36,642 bases of DNA from Acetobacteraceae bacterium (GTDB taxonomy: Bacteria > Pseudomonadota > Alphaproteobacteria > Acetobacterales > Acetobacteraceae): assembly GCA_025352995.1 (NCBI GenBank), contig JANXRN010000056.1:1-36642 (forward strand), given 5' to 3'. The position numbers were made by a program, and so were the translations under genes. The number at the start of each line of letters is the position of its first letter. Positions within the stretch are counted from its first letter, which is position 1. Below the pieces are notes generated by a model, which searched no databases, was not told the origin of the DNA, and was given only the letters and a program-made list of their open reading frames with translations. Below, piece after piece: positions 20,064 through 29,016 of this stretch.

Positions 20064-20905
20064 CCGCGTCCTTCCACCAGACGCAAATCCAGGGTCCGCC
20101 GCAGCCCGTCACCAAGCAAATTGAACCCCGCCACGGTGACAAAAATCGCCGCCACCGGCGCCAGCAAATTGATCGGCGCCTGATAAATCGTCGCCCGGCC
20201 ATCGGCGATCATCTGCCCCCAGGCGATTTCGTCCGGCTTCACCCCAAGGCCGACGAAGGCCAGGATCGCCTCCACCACCACTGCGATGCCCATTTCCAAG
20301 GTCAGCAACGTCACCAGCAGCGGCACCACTGCGGGCAGAACTTCCCGCAGCACCACCCGCAGATGGGAAAACCCGACCAGCCGCGCCGCCGTCACGTAAT
20401 CGCGCCGCACCACCACCAGCACTTCGGCGCGCAGCACCCGGCAGAACCGCGTCCAATCCACCAGCACAATCGCCAGGATCACGTTGCGCGACCCGGTGCC
20501 CAACCCCACCATCAGGATCAGCGACAAGATAACCGGCGGAAACGACATCCAGACATCGACCGCCCGCCCGATCACCCAATCCACCCAGCCGCCGAAATAG
20601 CCGGCCAAAAGGGCTGCAATCGTACCCAAAATCATCGCGCCAGGGGCGGCAATCGCGGCGACCGACAATGCCAACCGCGTGCCATAGAGTAGCCGCGCCA
20701 GCACATCGCGCCCGAGACTATCGGTGCCCAGTCTATGCGCGACGTCTCCGCCCTTTGCCCAGGCCGATGGCAGCAAGGTCGACAGCAAATCCTGTTCATC
20801 CGGCGCGCTTTGCACCAGCAGTGGCGCCAGCAGCGCCAGCACCAGAACCGCGAACAAGATCGAAAGCCCAACAATCACCCGTGTATCGCGCAACCAGCGT
20901 GGCAT
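20060..20905 (-). CDS. ABC transporter permease, DppC-like
   Basis: 'HRLGTDSLGRDVLARLLYGTRLALSVA' and 'YVTAARLVGFSHLRVVLREVLPAVV'. Start set at 20905 (MPRWLRDTRV), overlapping the upstream permease stop. Confidence 0.92.
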   Translation of the reverse strand: MPRWLRDTRVIVGLSILFAVLVLALLAPLLVQSAPDEQDLLSTLLPSAWAKGGDVAHRLGTDSLGRDVLARLLYGTRLALSVAAIAAPGAMILGTIAALLAGYFGGWVDWVIGRAVDVWMSFPPVILSLILMVGLGTGSRNVILAIVLVDWTRFCRVLRAEVLVVVRRDYVTAARLVGFSHLRVVLREVLPAVVPLLVTLLTLEMGIAVVVEAILAFVGLGVKPDEIAWGQMIADGRATIYQAPINLLAPVAAIFVTVAGFNLLGDGLRRTLDLRLVEGRG

Positions 20906-21909
20906 CACGTGCCCCTGAGCCGAGGGTTCAGCAGCATCACCAACCCATCCACCCCCGCCGTAATCGCCAGCACCACCACGCAATATGTCAGCCCGACCGC
21001 CTGGATGATCGGCAGATCGGCATTGCGCACCGCATCGACCATCAGATTGCCCATGCCGGGATAAGAATAAATCACCTCCACCAGCAAACTGCCGCCGAAC
21101 AGAAAACCGAACTGCACCCCCATCAGGGTCAAGGTCGGCAAGATCGCGTTCTGCAAGGCATGGCCGAGCAAAATTCGCGTCTCCCCCACCCCGCGCAGGC
21201 GCGCCTGGCGGATATAATCTTCCTGATACGTATCAATCAGCGACGCGCGCAGCACCCGCATGATCGGCGGCGCAAACGCCACGCCCAATGCAAAAGCGGG
21301 CAAAATCATATGGCGCACAGCGCTGAAAAACACATCGACGCGCCCGACCAGCAACGTATCGAGCAGCAAAAACTGCGTCACCACCGGCCGCGTCATCCCG
21401 GGATCAAGCCGGCCAGTAAACGGCAGCGCCGACAGCAGCACCCCAAAAACGAAAATCAACAGCAGTGCCCAAAGGAATTCTGGCAACGACATCATCAAAG
21501 TGGTGACAGTTTCCGCCACCGCCTCCCCCCGCCGATCGCGCAGTGCAAACATCCCCAAACCGCCGCCCAGCCCCAGCAGCCCCGCAATCACCATCGCGGC
21601 CAAACTCAATTCAATCGTCGCCGGCAAGGTTTCCGCCAGCAGCCCTGCGACCGGCCGGCGCATATGGATCGAATTGCCGAAATCGCCGCGCAAAGTCTGC
21701 CCGAGCCAGATGGCGTATTGCACGGTCACCGGCCGATCCAGCCCCATCGCCTGGCGCGCTGCCTCTATTTCCACCTTGGTCGCGGTCGGCGGCATCGACA
21801 TCGCGGCGGGATCGATGGGCAGCAAGCGCAACGCGCCGAACAGCAGTAGGGAGACCAGGGCCAAGATTGGGGCGACGGCCAGTAGACGACGCAGGAAGGC
21901 AGCGAGCAT
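20905..21909 (-). CDS. ABC transporter permease, DppB-like
   Basis: 'LLLFGALRLLPIDPAAM', 'YIRQARLRGVGETRILLGHALQNAILPTLTLMGVQFGFLFGGSLLVE'. Start set at 21909; the longer ORF to 21945 reads into the palindromic repeat. Confidence 0.92.
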   Translation of the reverse strand: MLAAFLRRLLAVAPILALVSLLLFGALRLLPIDPAAMSMPPTATKVEIEAARQAMGLDRPVTVQYAIWLGQTLRGDFGNSIHMRRPVAGLLAETLPATIELSLAAMVIAGLLGLGGGLGMFALRDRRGEAVAETVTTLMMSLPEFLWALLLIFVFGVLLSALPFTGRLDPGMTRPVVTQFLLLDTLLVGRVDVFFSAVRHMILPAFALGVAFAPPIMRVLRASLIDTYQEDYIRQARLRGVGETRILLGHALQNAILPTLTLMGVQFGFLFGGSLLVEVIYSYPGMGNLMVDAVRNADLPIIQAVGLTYCVVVLAITAGVDGLVMLLNPRLRGT

Positions 21910-21913
21910 TAGA

Positions 21914-22037
21914 AAGCAGTTCTTTTTGTGAACAAAAAGAACCAAAAAAACTTTTTATCCATGGCGCACCTCTGCTGGTGCGCACGCGGAAGCAAAGTGG
22001 GAAAGTTTTTTTGCTTCTTTTTGTTCACAAAAAGAAG
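21914..22037. repeat. Dispersed palindromic intergenic repeat, copy B (within the transporter operon)
   Basis: Left arm 21914-21956 identical to copy A. Right arm includes 22014-22037 'cttctttttgttcacaaaaagaag' (perfect 11-bp inverted repeat) and is a near-complete reverse complement of the left arm. Core hairpin gcgcacc-tctgct-ggtgcgc at 21964-21983. Confidence 0.88.
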
Positions 22038-22044
22038 ACCTTCC

Positions 22045-23562
22045 TTAACCCCACCCCATCGTCTGGCCCATCACCCAGCCATTGCCGTACTTGGTGTAGC
22101 CCATCCCATCCTTGCGCACCAACGTCTGCACGCTTTGCAGCAACGGCATGCAGGCGCCGATGGTGACGGCCTCCTTGGAAATCTCCCGCCAGCCTTCAAT
22201 GCGCTTGGTTTCATCGGCGACATTGAACTGGGCGATGACTTTTTCCCCCAGCACCGGGTCTTTCCACGGGCTGAACGGCAGTTTCGGGTTCAGCAAATAG
22301 CCCGAATAAATCTCCGGATCGCCGGTCGCGTTATCGAAGGAATAGAGCGTGGTTTCCGGCAGCTTGCCGGCGCGGTTGAGCTCGAAATACTTGGCGTATT
22401 CGATCACTTCCAATTCCGCTTCGATGCCGACTTTCTTCCACATCGCAACGATGGCGCGCGCCATGTCGTAATCATTCGGGAACTGCCCGTTGGTGCAGGC
22501 CATGCCGATCTTGGCAGGTTTGGCCAGGCTGTAGCCCGATGCGGCCAGCAGTTTGATGGCCATCGCCGGATCATAGGGGAATTTGAACCCGGCAATATCA
22601 CCCGGCGTGCCCGGCGTTGCCGGCAAAGACAGCGGCACCGCAGCGCCGCCGTAAAATGCCTTGCTGAGCGCTGCCTTGTCGATCGCATGATGCGCGGCAA
22701 GGCGGATATTCTGGTCGGAGAAACCCTGGTCATTGCGGACTTGTAGCAGAATCACCCGCTGGATCGGGTTCAGTTCACCCTTCAGCCCGGCAATGGCGCC
22801 CAGCCGTTCAGCCTCCCGCACCGGCACGCCGACCGTGATATCCACCTGGCCGGACTGGATGGCCGCCACCCGCGCCGATGGGTCCTTGATGATTTCGATT
22901 ACCACCCGCTTCAGCTTCGGCTTGGTGCCCCAATAATCATCGTTGCGTTCCAGCACGATGCGCCCGTTCATCTGATATTCCACCAGCTTGTACGGCCCGG
23001 TGCCGACTGGCTTGGCGACGAAGCCGTCGACCCCGACCTTTTCCATATAGGCTTTCGGCACCATGAAACTGCCGAGGAAGGCCAGCCACACCGGCACGGT
23101 CGGCGCCGGGGAATTGAACTTCATCACTGCTTTGGTCGGGCTGATCACGTCAATGCCGGTGAGCTTGCGGAAGCTGTTGGCGATATCGAGCTTCTGGCCG
23201 GCAGCAACCCGGCCGAAGAAGGTCCACTGGAAATCCTCAGCGGTCATCTTGCTGCCATCGTGGAACTTCACATCGTCGCGAAATTCGAGATCGAGGCTCA
23301 TCCCGTCCGGCGCCAGCTTCCACGCCTTGATCAGGCTCGGGATCAATTTCAGGCTCGGGTCCTGATCAAGCGGTTGATCGAACACCATTTTATAGATGCC
23401 CTGGGCATCGGGCGTGAAGCGCTGATTGGGGTCCCAGCCAGTGACATCCGATGGCCAGCCGATGGTCACGCTGTCGCGGCCTTGTGCCCAAGCGGGCAGG
23501 CTGGCCAGAATCGAGGCAAGGCTTGCGCCTGCGGAAAAAACGCGGCGTGATAGCTGAACCAT
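22045..23562 (-). CDS. ABC transporter substrate-binding protein, family 5
   Basis: 505 aa with signal peptide 'MVQLSRRVFSAGASLASILASLPAWAQG'; 'KAWKLAPDGMSLDLEFRDDVKFHDGSKMTAEDF', 'PVGTGPYKLVEY'. Confidence 0.93.
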   Translation of the reverse strand: MVQLSRRVFSAGASLASILASLPAWAQGRDSVTIGWPSDVTGWDPNQRFTPDAQGIYKMVFDQPLDQDPSLKLIPSLIKAWKLAPDGMSLDLEFRDDVKFHDGSKMTAEDFQWTFFGRVAAGQKLDIANSFRKLTGIDVISPTKAVMKFNSPAPTVPVWLAFLGSFMVPKAYMEKVGVDGFVAKPVGTGPYKLVEYQMNGRIVLERNDDYWGTKPKLKRVVIEIIKDPSARVAAIQSGQVDITVGVPVREAERLGAIAGLKGELNPIQRVILLQVRNDQGFSDQNIRLAAHHAIDKAALSKAFYGGAAVPLSLPATPGTPGDIAGFKFPYDPAMAIKLLAASGYSLAKPAKIGMACTNGQFPNDYDMARAIVAMWKKVGIEAELEVIEYAKYFELNRAGKLPETTLYSFDNATGDPEIYSGYLLNPKLPFSPWKDPVLGEKVIAQFNVADETKRIEGWREISKEAVTIGACMPLLQSVQTLVRKDGMGYTKYGNGWVMGQTMGWG

Positions 23563-23661
23563 GAGTGCCCCCGTCGGTGATGGACCCGTCTGGAAAATAG
23601 TTTAGGGTTGAAATATCGACGAGGGAAGCGCGAAATTACCCGCCGTTCTTAGGATGATGCC

Positions 23662-25797
23662 ATGGCCGAACGTTCATTTGCCCGTGAAGTCCAGGACCTC
23701 CGCCTCGGCGCCGGCGACGAATTTCGTGGCGAAGGCATTCTGGCCGTCACCAAGGCGCTGCTGCAATCGGGCGTCGGCTATGTGGCGGGCTATCAGGGTG
23801 CGCCGATTTCACATCTGATGGATGTGCTGTCGGATGCCCAGGACATTCTTGGCGAATTGGGGGTGCATTTTGAAAGCTCCGCCTCCGAAGCCGCCGCCGC
23901 ATCCACCCTCGCCGCATCGGTCAACTACCCGATCCGCGGCGCCGTCACCTGGAAATCCACCGCCGGCACCAATGTCGCATCCGACGCGCTGTCCAACCTG
24001 TCATCATCGGGCGTTACCGGCGGCGCGGTGATTATCATTGGGGAGGATTACGGCGAGGGATCATCTATCATGCAAGAACGCACCCATGCGTTCGCCATGA
24101 AATCGCAAATGTGGCTGCTCGACCCGCGGCCAAATCTGCCGTCGATCGTCAAAGCGGTCGAAGACGCCTTTGAACTCTCCGAAGCGTCCAACACCCCGGT
24201 AATGCTGGAATTGCGCATCCGCGCCTGCCACGTGCATGGCAGTTTCATTGCCAAGGACAATCAGAAGCCGAAATTCACCGTGCGCCAGGCGCTGGAAAAT
24301 CCGGTGCGTGACGTCAATCGCATCGTGCTGCCACCAGCATCGTTCATGCATGAACAGGACAAGATCAACAAACGCTGGCCGGCGGCGGTGAAGTTCATCC
24401 GTGAACGCGGCCTGAATGAAACATTTCCCGGCACCCACACCAACCTTGGCATTATTTTGCAGGGTGGAATGTACAATGGGGTAATCCGCGCCCTACGCGG
24501 TCTCGGGCTGGCCGATGTATGGGGCGAAAGCCAAATTCCGCTGCACGTGCTGAACGTAACCTATCCGCTGGTCGATGAAGACCTTGCTGCCTTCTGCGCC
24601 GGTAAGGACGCAGTGCTGATCGTCGAGGAAGGTGCGCCGGATTATCTTGAACAGGCACTGAACACAATTTTGCGCCGCGCCGACATCCAGACCAAAATCG
24701 CCGGCAAGGATGTGCTGCTGATGGCCGGCGAATATACTGCCGCCGTTCTGGGGCAGGGCGTGCGCAAGTTCATCGAAAAGTACGATGGGCCCCTGCTGCC
24801 GCAACCGTCGCCGACCCGCAATGCGCCGGACCTTGCAGCCCTTGCCGCCACCGTGCCGCCACGGCCGCCGAGCTTTTGCACCGGCTGCCCGGAACGGCCG
24901 ATTTTTTCCGCCATGACCCTGGTGCAGCAAGAACTTGGCCAGCGCCACATCGCCGGCGACATTGGCTGCCATTTATTTGCGTTGAATGAACCGTTCAATA
25001 TCGGGTCGTCCACCATGGGCTACGGCCTCGGCCCGTCCTCGATTTCCGCCATGCAGGAACCCGGTGCGCCGCGCGCCATTGCGGTGATGGGCGATGGCGG
25101 CTTTTGGCATAACGGCTTGCTCAACGGCATCGGCAATGCGGTTTATAACCAGCATGACGGCGTGGTGGTGCTGGTGGATAATTTCTATTCAGCCGCGACC
25201 GGTGGGCAGGATATTCTGTCATCCCGCGCAACGCCTGCCGGCCGATCGACCAATCACCCGATCGAGGACGCGATCAAGGGTGTCGGCGCGCAATGGGTGC
25301 GGCGGGTCGACCGCACCTATGACGTCGGGAAAATGCTGGCAACCTTCCGGGAAGCGCTGACCACACCGGCCAAAGGGCCGAAAATCATCATTGCGTCATC
25401 CGAATGCATGCTGAACCGCCAGCGTCGCGAAAAGCCGCTGGTGGCGGCGTCGATCAAGCGCGGCGAACGCAATGTGCGCCCGCGCTTCGGGGTGGATGAA
25501 GATGTCTGCACCGGCGACCGCGCCTGCATCCGCCTGTCGGGCTGCCCATCCTTGTCCACCAAGCCATCGGGCGATCCGCTGAAACCCGATCCGGTGGTGG
25601 CCATCGACAATAGCTGCGTCGGGTGCGGCAATTGCGGGGAGGTTTCGGAAGCCGCCGTGCTGTGCCCGTCCTTCTACCGCGCCGACATCGTTACCAACCC
25701 ATCGGCCTGGGATCGTTTCATCTCCGGCATCCGCGGCACGGTGATTTCCTGGCTGCAACGCCGGCGTGACGCCAACCGGCTAGCGATCGCGGTATGA
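23662..25797 (+). CDS. Indolepyruvate ferredoxin oxidoreductase alpha subunit-like (TPP-dependent 2-oxoacid oxidoreductase)
   Basis: 711 aa; 'GYVAGYQGAPISHLMDVL', TPP motif 'GDGGFWHNGLLNGIGNAVYNQHDGVVVLVDN', 4Fe-4S motif 'CVGCGNCGEVSEAAVLC'. Confidence 0.9.
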   Translation: MAERSFAREVQDLRLGAGDEFRGEGILAVTKALLQSGVGYVAGYQGAPISHLMDVLSDAQDILGELGVHFESSASEAAAASTLAASVNYPIRGAVTWKSTAGTNVASDALSNLSSSGVTGGAVIIIGEDYGEGSSIMQERTHAFAMKSQMWLLDPRPNLPSIVKAVEDAFELSEASNTPVMLELRIRACHVHGSFIAKDNQKPKFTVRQALENPVRDVNRIVLPPASFMHEQDKINKRWPAAVKFIRERGLNETFPGTHTNLGIILQGGMYNGVIRALRGLGLADVWGESQIPLHVLNVTYPLVDEDLAAFCAGKDAVLIVEEGAPDYLEQALNTILRRADIQTKIAGKDVLLMAGEYTAAVLGQGVRKFIEKYDGPLLPQPSPTRNAPDLAALAATVPPRPPSFCTGCPERPIFSAMTLVQQELGQRHIAGDIGCHLFALNEPFNIGSSTMGYGLGPSSISAMQEPGAPRAIAVMGDGGFWHNGLLNGIGNAVYNQHDGVVVLVDNFYSAATGGQDILSSRATPAGRSTNHPIEDAIKGVGAQWVRRVDRTYDVGKMLATFREALTTPAKGPKIIIASSECMLNRQRREKPLVAASIKRGERNVRPRFGVDEDVCTGDRACIRLSGCPSLSTKPSGDPLKPDPVVAIDNSCVGCGNCGEVSEAAVLCPSFYRADIVTNPSAWDRFISGIRGTVISWLQRRRDANRLAIAV

Positions 25798-27275
25798 GCG
25801 CTGATCGCCCGATTGCGATTGCCATCACTGCCATGGGTGGCCAGGGCGGCGGTGTGCTGTCGGACTGGATTGTCGCACTCGCCGAGGAAAATGGCTGGTT
25901 CGCCCAAGGGACTTCCGTTCCGGGTGTCGCCCAGCGCACCGGGGCGACGATTTATTATGTCGAGCTGATCCGCCCGCAGCCGGGCCGCACCCCGGTGCTG
26001 TCGCTAATGCCGGTGCCGGGCGAGGTCGATATCGTGATCGCGGCGGAGCTGATGGAAGCCGGGCGCGCCATTCAGCGCGGGTTGGTCACGCCTGACCGCA
26101 CCGTGCTGGTTGCGTCCACCCATCGGTCGCTCGCCATGGTGGAAAAAATCGCCTCGGGCGATGGCACCGCCGACAGTGGCCCGGTCCTGGCGGCGGCCGG
26201 GAATGAGGCACGGCAATTTTTTGGCGCCGATTGCCAGGCCATTGCCGAGGCGACCGGCAGCGTCATCTCGGCCGCCTTGTTCGGTGCGCTGGCGGCGTCT
26301 GGCGCCCTGCCCTTTCCGCGCACGGCTTTTGAAGCCACCATTCGCGGTGCCGGGGTCGGGGTGAATGCCAGCCTTGCCGCTTTTGCCGGCGGGTTCGCCG
26401 CGGCCAAGGGTGAGACCGTGGCGCCGGTCGCGCCGGCCAAGCCGTTGTCCATTCCGACCGGCGGCGGGGAGGCGGACCGCGCCAGGCTCTGCGCCCTGCT
26501 AATGCGCGCCAAGGCCGAATTTTCCCCCGAGGCGGCGGAGATGCTGACCCATGGCATTTCCCGGCTGGTGGACTATCAGGACGTAGCCTACGCCGAGGAA
26601 TATTTCGCCCTGGTGACGAAAATTGCCGCCAGGGATGCTGGCCTTGCTGTTGAAGCCGCGCGCCATATCGCCACATCCATGGCCTATGACGATGTTATCC
26701 GCGTCGCCGATCTGAAAACCCGCGCCAGCCGTTTCAACCGGGTGCGCGGCGAAATTCGTGCCGAGGCCGCGCAAATCGTCGATACCACCGAATATATGCA
26801 CCCGCGGCTGGAGGAAATTTGCGCCACCATGCCTGCCGGGATGGGCCGCATGTTCGAGGCCAGTGCCGCGCTGGGCTGGGTGCTGCGGACATTGTTCGAC
26901 CATCCGCGCCGGGTGCGCACCACTGCTTTGTCCGGGTTCGTGCCGCTTTATCTGATCGCCGGCCTCAAGCCGTGGCGCCGTCGCCTGCTGCGCCATCAGC
27001 GGGAAGTTGCGCATCGCGATGCCTGGCTTGGTCTGGTCGCGGACGCGCGGGTTGACGTCGCGCTGGAAGTGTTGAAATGCCGGCGTCTGGTCAAGGGCTA
27101 TAGCGATACGCATAGCCGGGGGGCTGGGAAGTTCGACAAGATCATGGCCGCCCTGCCCCTGGTTGCCGCGCGCGACGATGCGGCCGACTGGGTGCGCCGG
27201 CTGCGCGATGCGGCGTTGGCGGACCCCGATGGCAAAAAGCTTGACGGCGCAATCGCTACCATTCGGAGTTTCTGA
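25794..27275 (+). CDS. Indolepyruvate oxidoreductase beta subunit-like with long C-terminal extension (DUF6537-type, recalled)
   Basis: 493 aa; 'ITAMGGQGGGVLSDWIVALAEENGWFAQGTSVPGVAQRTGATIYYVEL' is a gamma/beta-subunit KGOR/IOR signature; ATGA overlap with the alpha gene. Confidence 0.88.
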   Translation: MSADRPIAIAITAMGGQGGGVLSDWIVALAEENGWFAQGTSVPGVAQRTGATIYYVELIRPQPGRTPVLSLMPVPGEVDIVIAAELMEAGRAIQRGLVTPDRTVLVASTHRSLAMVEKIASGDGTADSGPVLAAAGNEARQFFGADCQAIAEATGSVISAALFGALAASGALPFPRTAFEATIRGAGVGVNASLAAFAGGFAAAKGETVAPVAPAKPLSIPTGGGEADRARLCALLMRAKAEFSPEAAEMLTHGISRLVDYQDVAYAEEYFALVTKIAARDAGLAVEAARHIATSMAYDDVIRVADLKTRASRFNRVRGEIRAEAAQIVDTTEYMHPRLEEICATMPAGMGRMFEASAALGWVLRTLFDHPRRVRTTALSGFVPLYLIAGLKPWRRRLLRHQREVAHRDAWLGLVADARVDVALEVLKCRRLVKGYSDTHSRGAGKFDKIMAALPLVAARDDAADWVRRLRDAALADPDGKKLDGAIATIRSF

Positions 27276-28555
27276 TGCGCGATTTTGCCGCACTGGTGCG
27301 CAATGGCGAAGTGCATCGCGACGTCTATACTTCGTCTGCCGTGTTCGATCACGAAATGACCCATTTGTTCGCCGCGACATGGGTCTTTGTTGGCCATGCC
27401 AGCCAGATACCAAATATTGGTGATTTCACCACCACCACCCTCGGCGTCGCCCCGGTTATCATGGTGCGCCACACCGACAAGACCATCCACGTTCTGCATA
27501 ATCGTTGCCCACACAAAGGTACCCGCGTTGCCAACGATCCATGCGGCAATACCGGGCGCTTCTTCCGTTGTCCGTATCACGCCTGGAGCTTCCGCACCGA
27601 CGGCAGCGTGGCCGCCATTCCGCTGCCCACCGGCTATGCGGAAACCCAATTCAAGCAATCCGAAGCCGCCGGCGGCATGCGACCGGTTGGCGCAGTGCAC
27701 AGCTATCGCGATTTCGTCTTTGCCCGCCTGAACTCGGCCGGCATCGGTTTCGACGATTATTTCGGCGCGTCGCTGTCGAGCATTGACAACATGGTCGATC
27801 GCTCCCCGGAAGGACGCCTCGAAATCGCCGGCGGGGTACTACGCTACATGCACCAGTGCAACTGGAAAATGCTGGTCGAAAACCTCACCGATACTTGCCA
27901 CCCGATGGTCGCGCATGAAAGCTCCGCCGGCACCGCCATCGCGATGGCCAAAGCCTTGCCCGGCAAGCATCCGGCGGTGGAAATCTACGCGCCTTTCATG
28001 TCGCCCTATGCATTTTACGAAAACATGGGCATCCGCGTCTGGCCTAACGGCCATGGCCATACTGGCGTGCATGGCTCGATCCATTCCGACTATTCCGCCG
28101 TCCCTGGCTACTTCGATCAGATGGTGGCGGCCTACGGCGAAGACCGCGCCCGCGCTATCCTGGATGAAAACCGCCACAACACGGTCTATTTCCCCAACAT
28201 GACAATGAAGGGCCCGATCCAGAGCTTGCGGATTTTCAAACCCATTGCCGCCGACCGCACTTTGGTCGAATCCTGGACGTTCCGCCTGGTCGGCGCGCCG
28301 GACCAGTTGCTCGAACGCACCATCCTCTATTCCCGCCTGATCAACGCCCCGACATCGCCGGTGGGTCATGACGATCAGGAAATGTACGAGCGCGCCCAGG
28401 ACAGTTTGCAATCCGACAGCAACCCATGGGTCAACATGCAGCGCCTGCTTGGCGCCGATGAAACCGAGGAAACCGCTGAGGCTAACGGCACCAGCGAACG
28501 CCAGATGCGCAATCAGTTCCACGCCTGGCAGCGTTTCATGACGGTAGCGCCATGA
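27275..28555 (+). CDS. Aromatic-ring-hydroxylating dioxygenase alpha subunit (Rieske non-heme iron)
   Basis: Rieske 'NRCPHKGTRVANDPCGNTGRFFRCPYHAW' (CxH...CxxH) and mononuclear iron 'NLTDTCHPMVAH'. Confidence 0.94.
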   Translation: MRDFAALVRNGEVHRDVYTSSAVFDHEMTHLFAATWVFVGHASQIPNIGDFTTTTLGVAPVIMVRHTDKTIHVLHNRCPHKGTRVANDPCGNTGRFFRCPYHAWSFRTDGSVAAIPLPTGYAETQFKQSEAAGGMRPVGAVHSYRDFVFARLNSAGIGFDDYFGASLSSIDNMVDRSPEGRLEIAGGVLRYMHQCNWKMLVENLTDTCHPMVAHESSAGTAIAMAKALPGKHPAVEIYAPFMSPYAFYENMGIRVWPNGHGHTGVHGSIHSDYSAVPGYFDQMVAAYGEDRARAILDENRHNTVYFPNMTMKGPIQSLRIFKPIAADRTLVESWTFRLVGAPDQLLERTILYSRLINAPTSPVGHDDQEMYERAQDSLQSDSNPWVNMQRLLGADETEETAEANGTSERQMRNQFHAWQRFMTVAP

Positions 28556-29016
28556 CTGATGCTGACATCATCGGCTTCATTCGCCACGAAGCCCGCCTGA
28601 TCGATGAACAGCGCTTTGACGAATGGCTCGACCTGTTCACCGACGATGGCCGCTACTGGATGCCGCTTGACCCTGATCAGACTGACTGGAAGCTGCAACA
28701 ATCGCTTTATAACGAAGACGTCTTCCTGCTGCGCCTGCGCTGCGAGCGGCTGAAAAGTGCCAAGACCTACTCGCAGAAGCCCAAAAGCCGCTGCCACCAT
28801 CTGCTGCAAACGCCGGAGATCACCCGCGACGGCGCCAATTTTTCGACCTGGACGGCGTTCCATTACCTCGAAACAAGGCTTGATGAGCAAACGCTTTATG
28901 CCGGCTGGAGCCGCCATTCCCTGGTCGAAATTGACCGAAAGCCCCGTATCCAACTGAAGCGGATCGATCTGGTGAACCAAGACAGCGCCTTCGCCGGCAT
29001 TCAGTTGTTCATGTGA
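28552..29016 (+). CDS. Aromatic-ring-hydroxylating dioxygenase beta subunit
   Basis: 154 aa; 'EARLIDEQRFDEWLDLFTDDGRYWMPL' is typical of the SnoaL-like beta subunit; ATGA overlap with alpha. Confidence 0.92.
   Translation: MTDADIIGFIRHEARLIDEQRFDEWLDLFTDDGRYWMPLDPDQTDWKLQQSLYNEDVFLLRLRCERLKSAKTYSQKPKSRCHHLLQTPEITRDGANFSTWTAFHYLETRLDEQTLYAGWSRHSLVEIDRKPRIQLKRIDLVNQDSAFAGIQLFM

Noticed and set aside
20668-21849. Antisense ORF of 393 aa opposite the permease genes, very His/Gln/Pro-rich
   Set aside because: Composition is the mirror image of transmembrane coding sequence; not a real His-rich protein.
21910-21945. N-terminal extension of the DppB-like permease ('MVLFVHKKNCFL')
   Set aside because: Comes from reading through the palindromic repeat; the same peptide appears at the unrelated copy A. 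Internal ATG at 21909 preferred.
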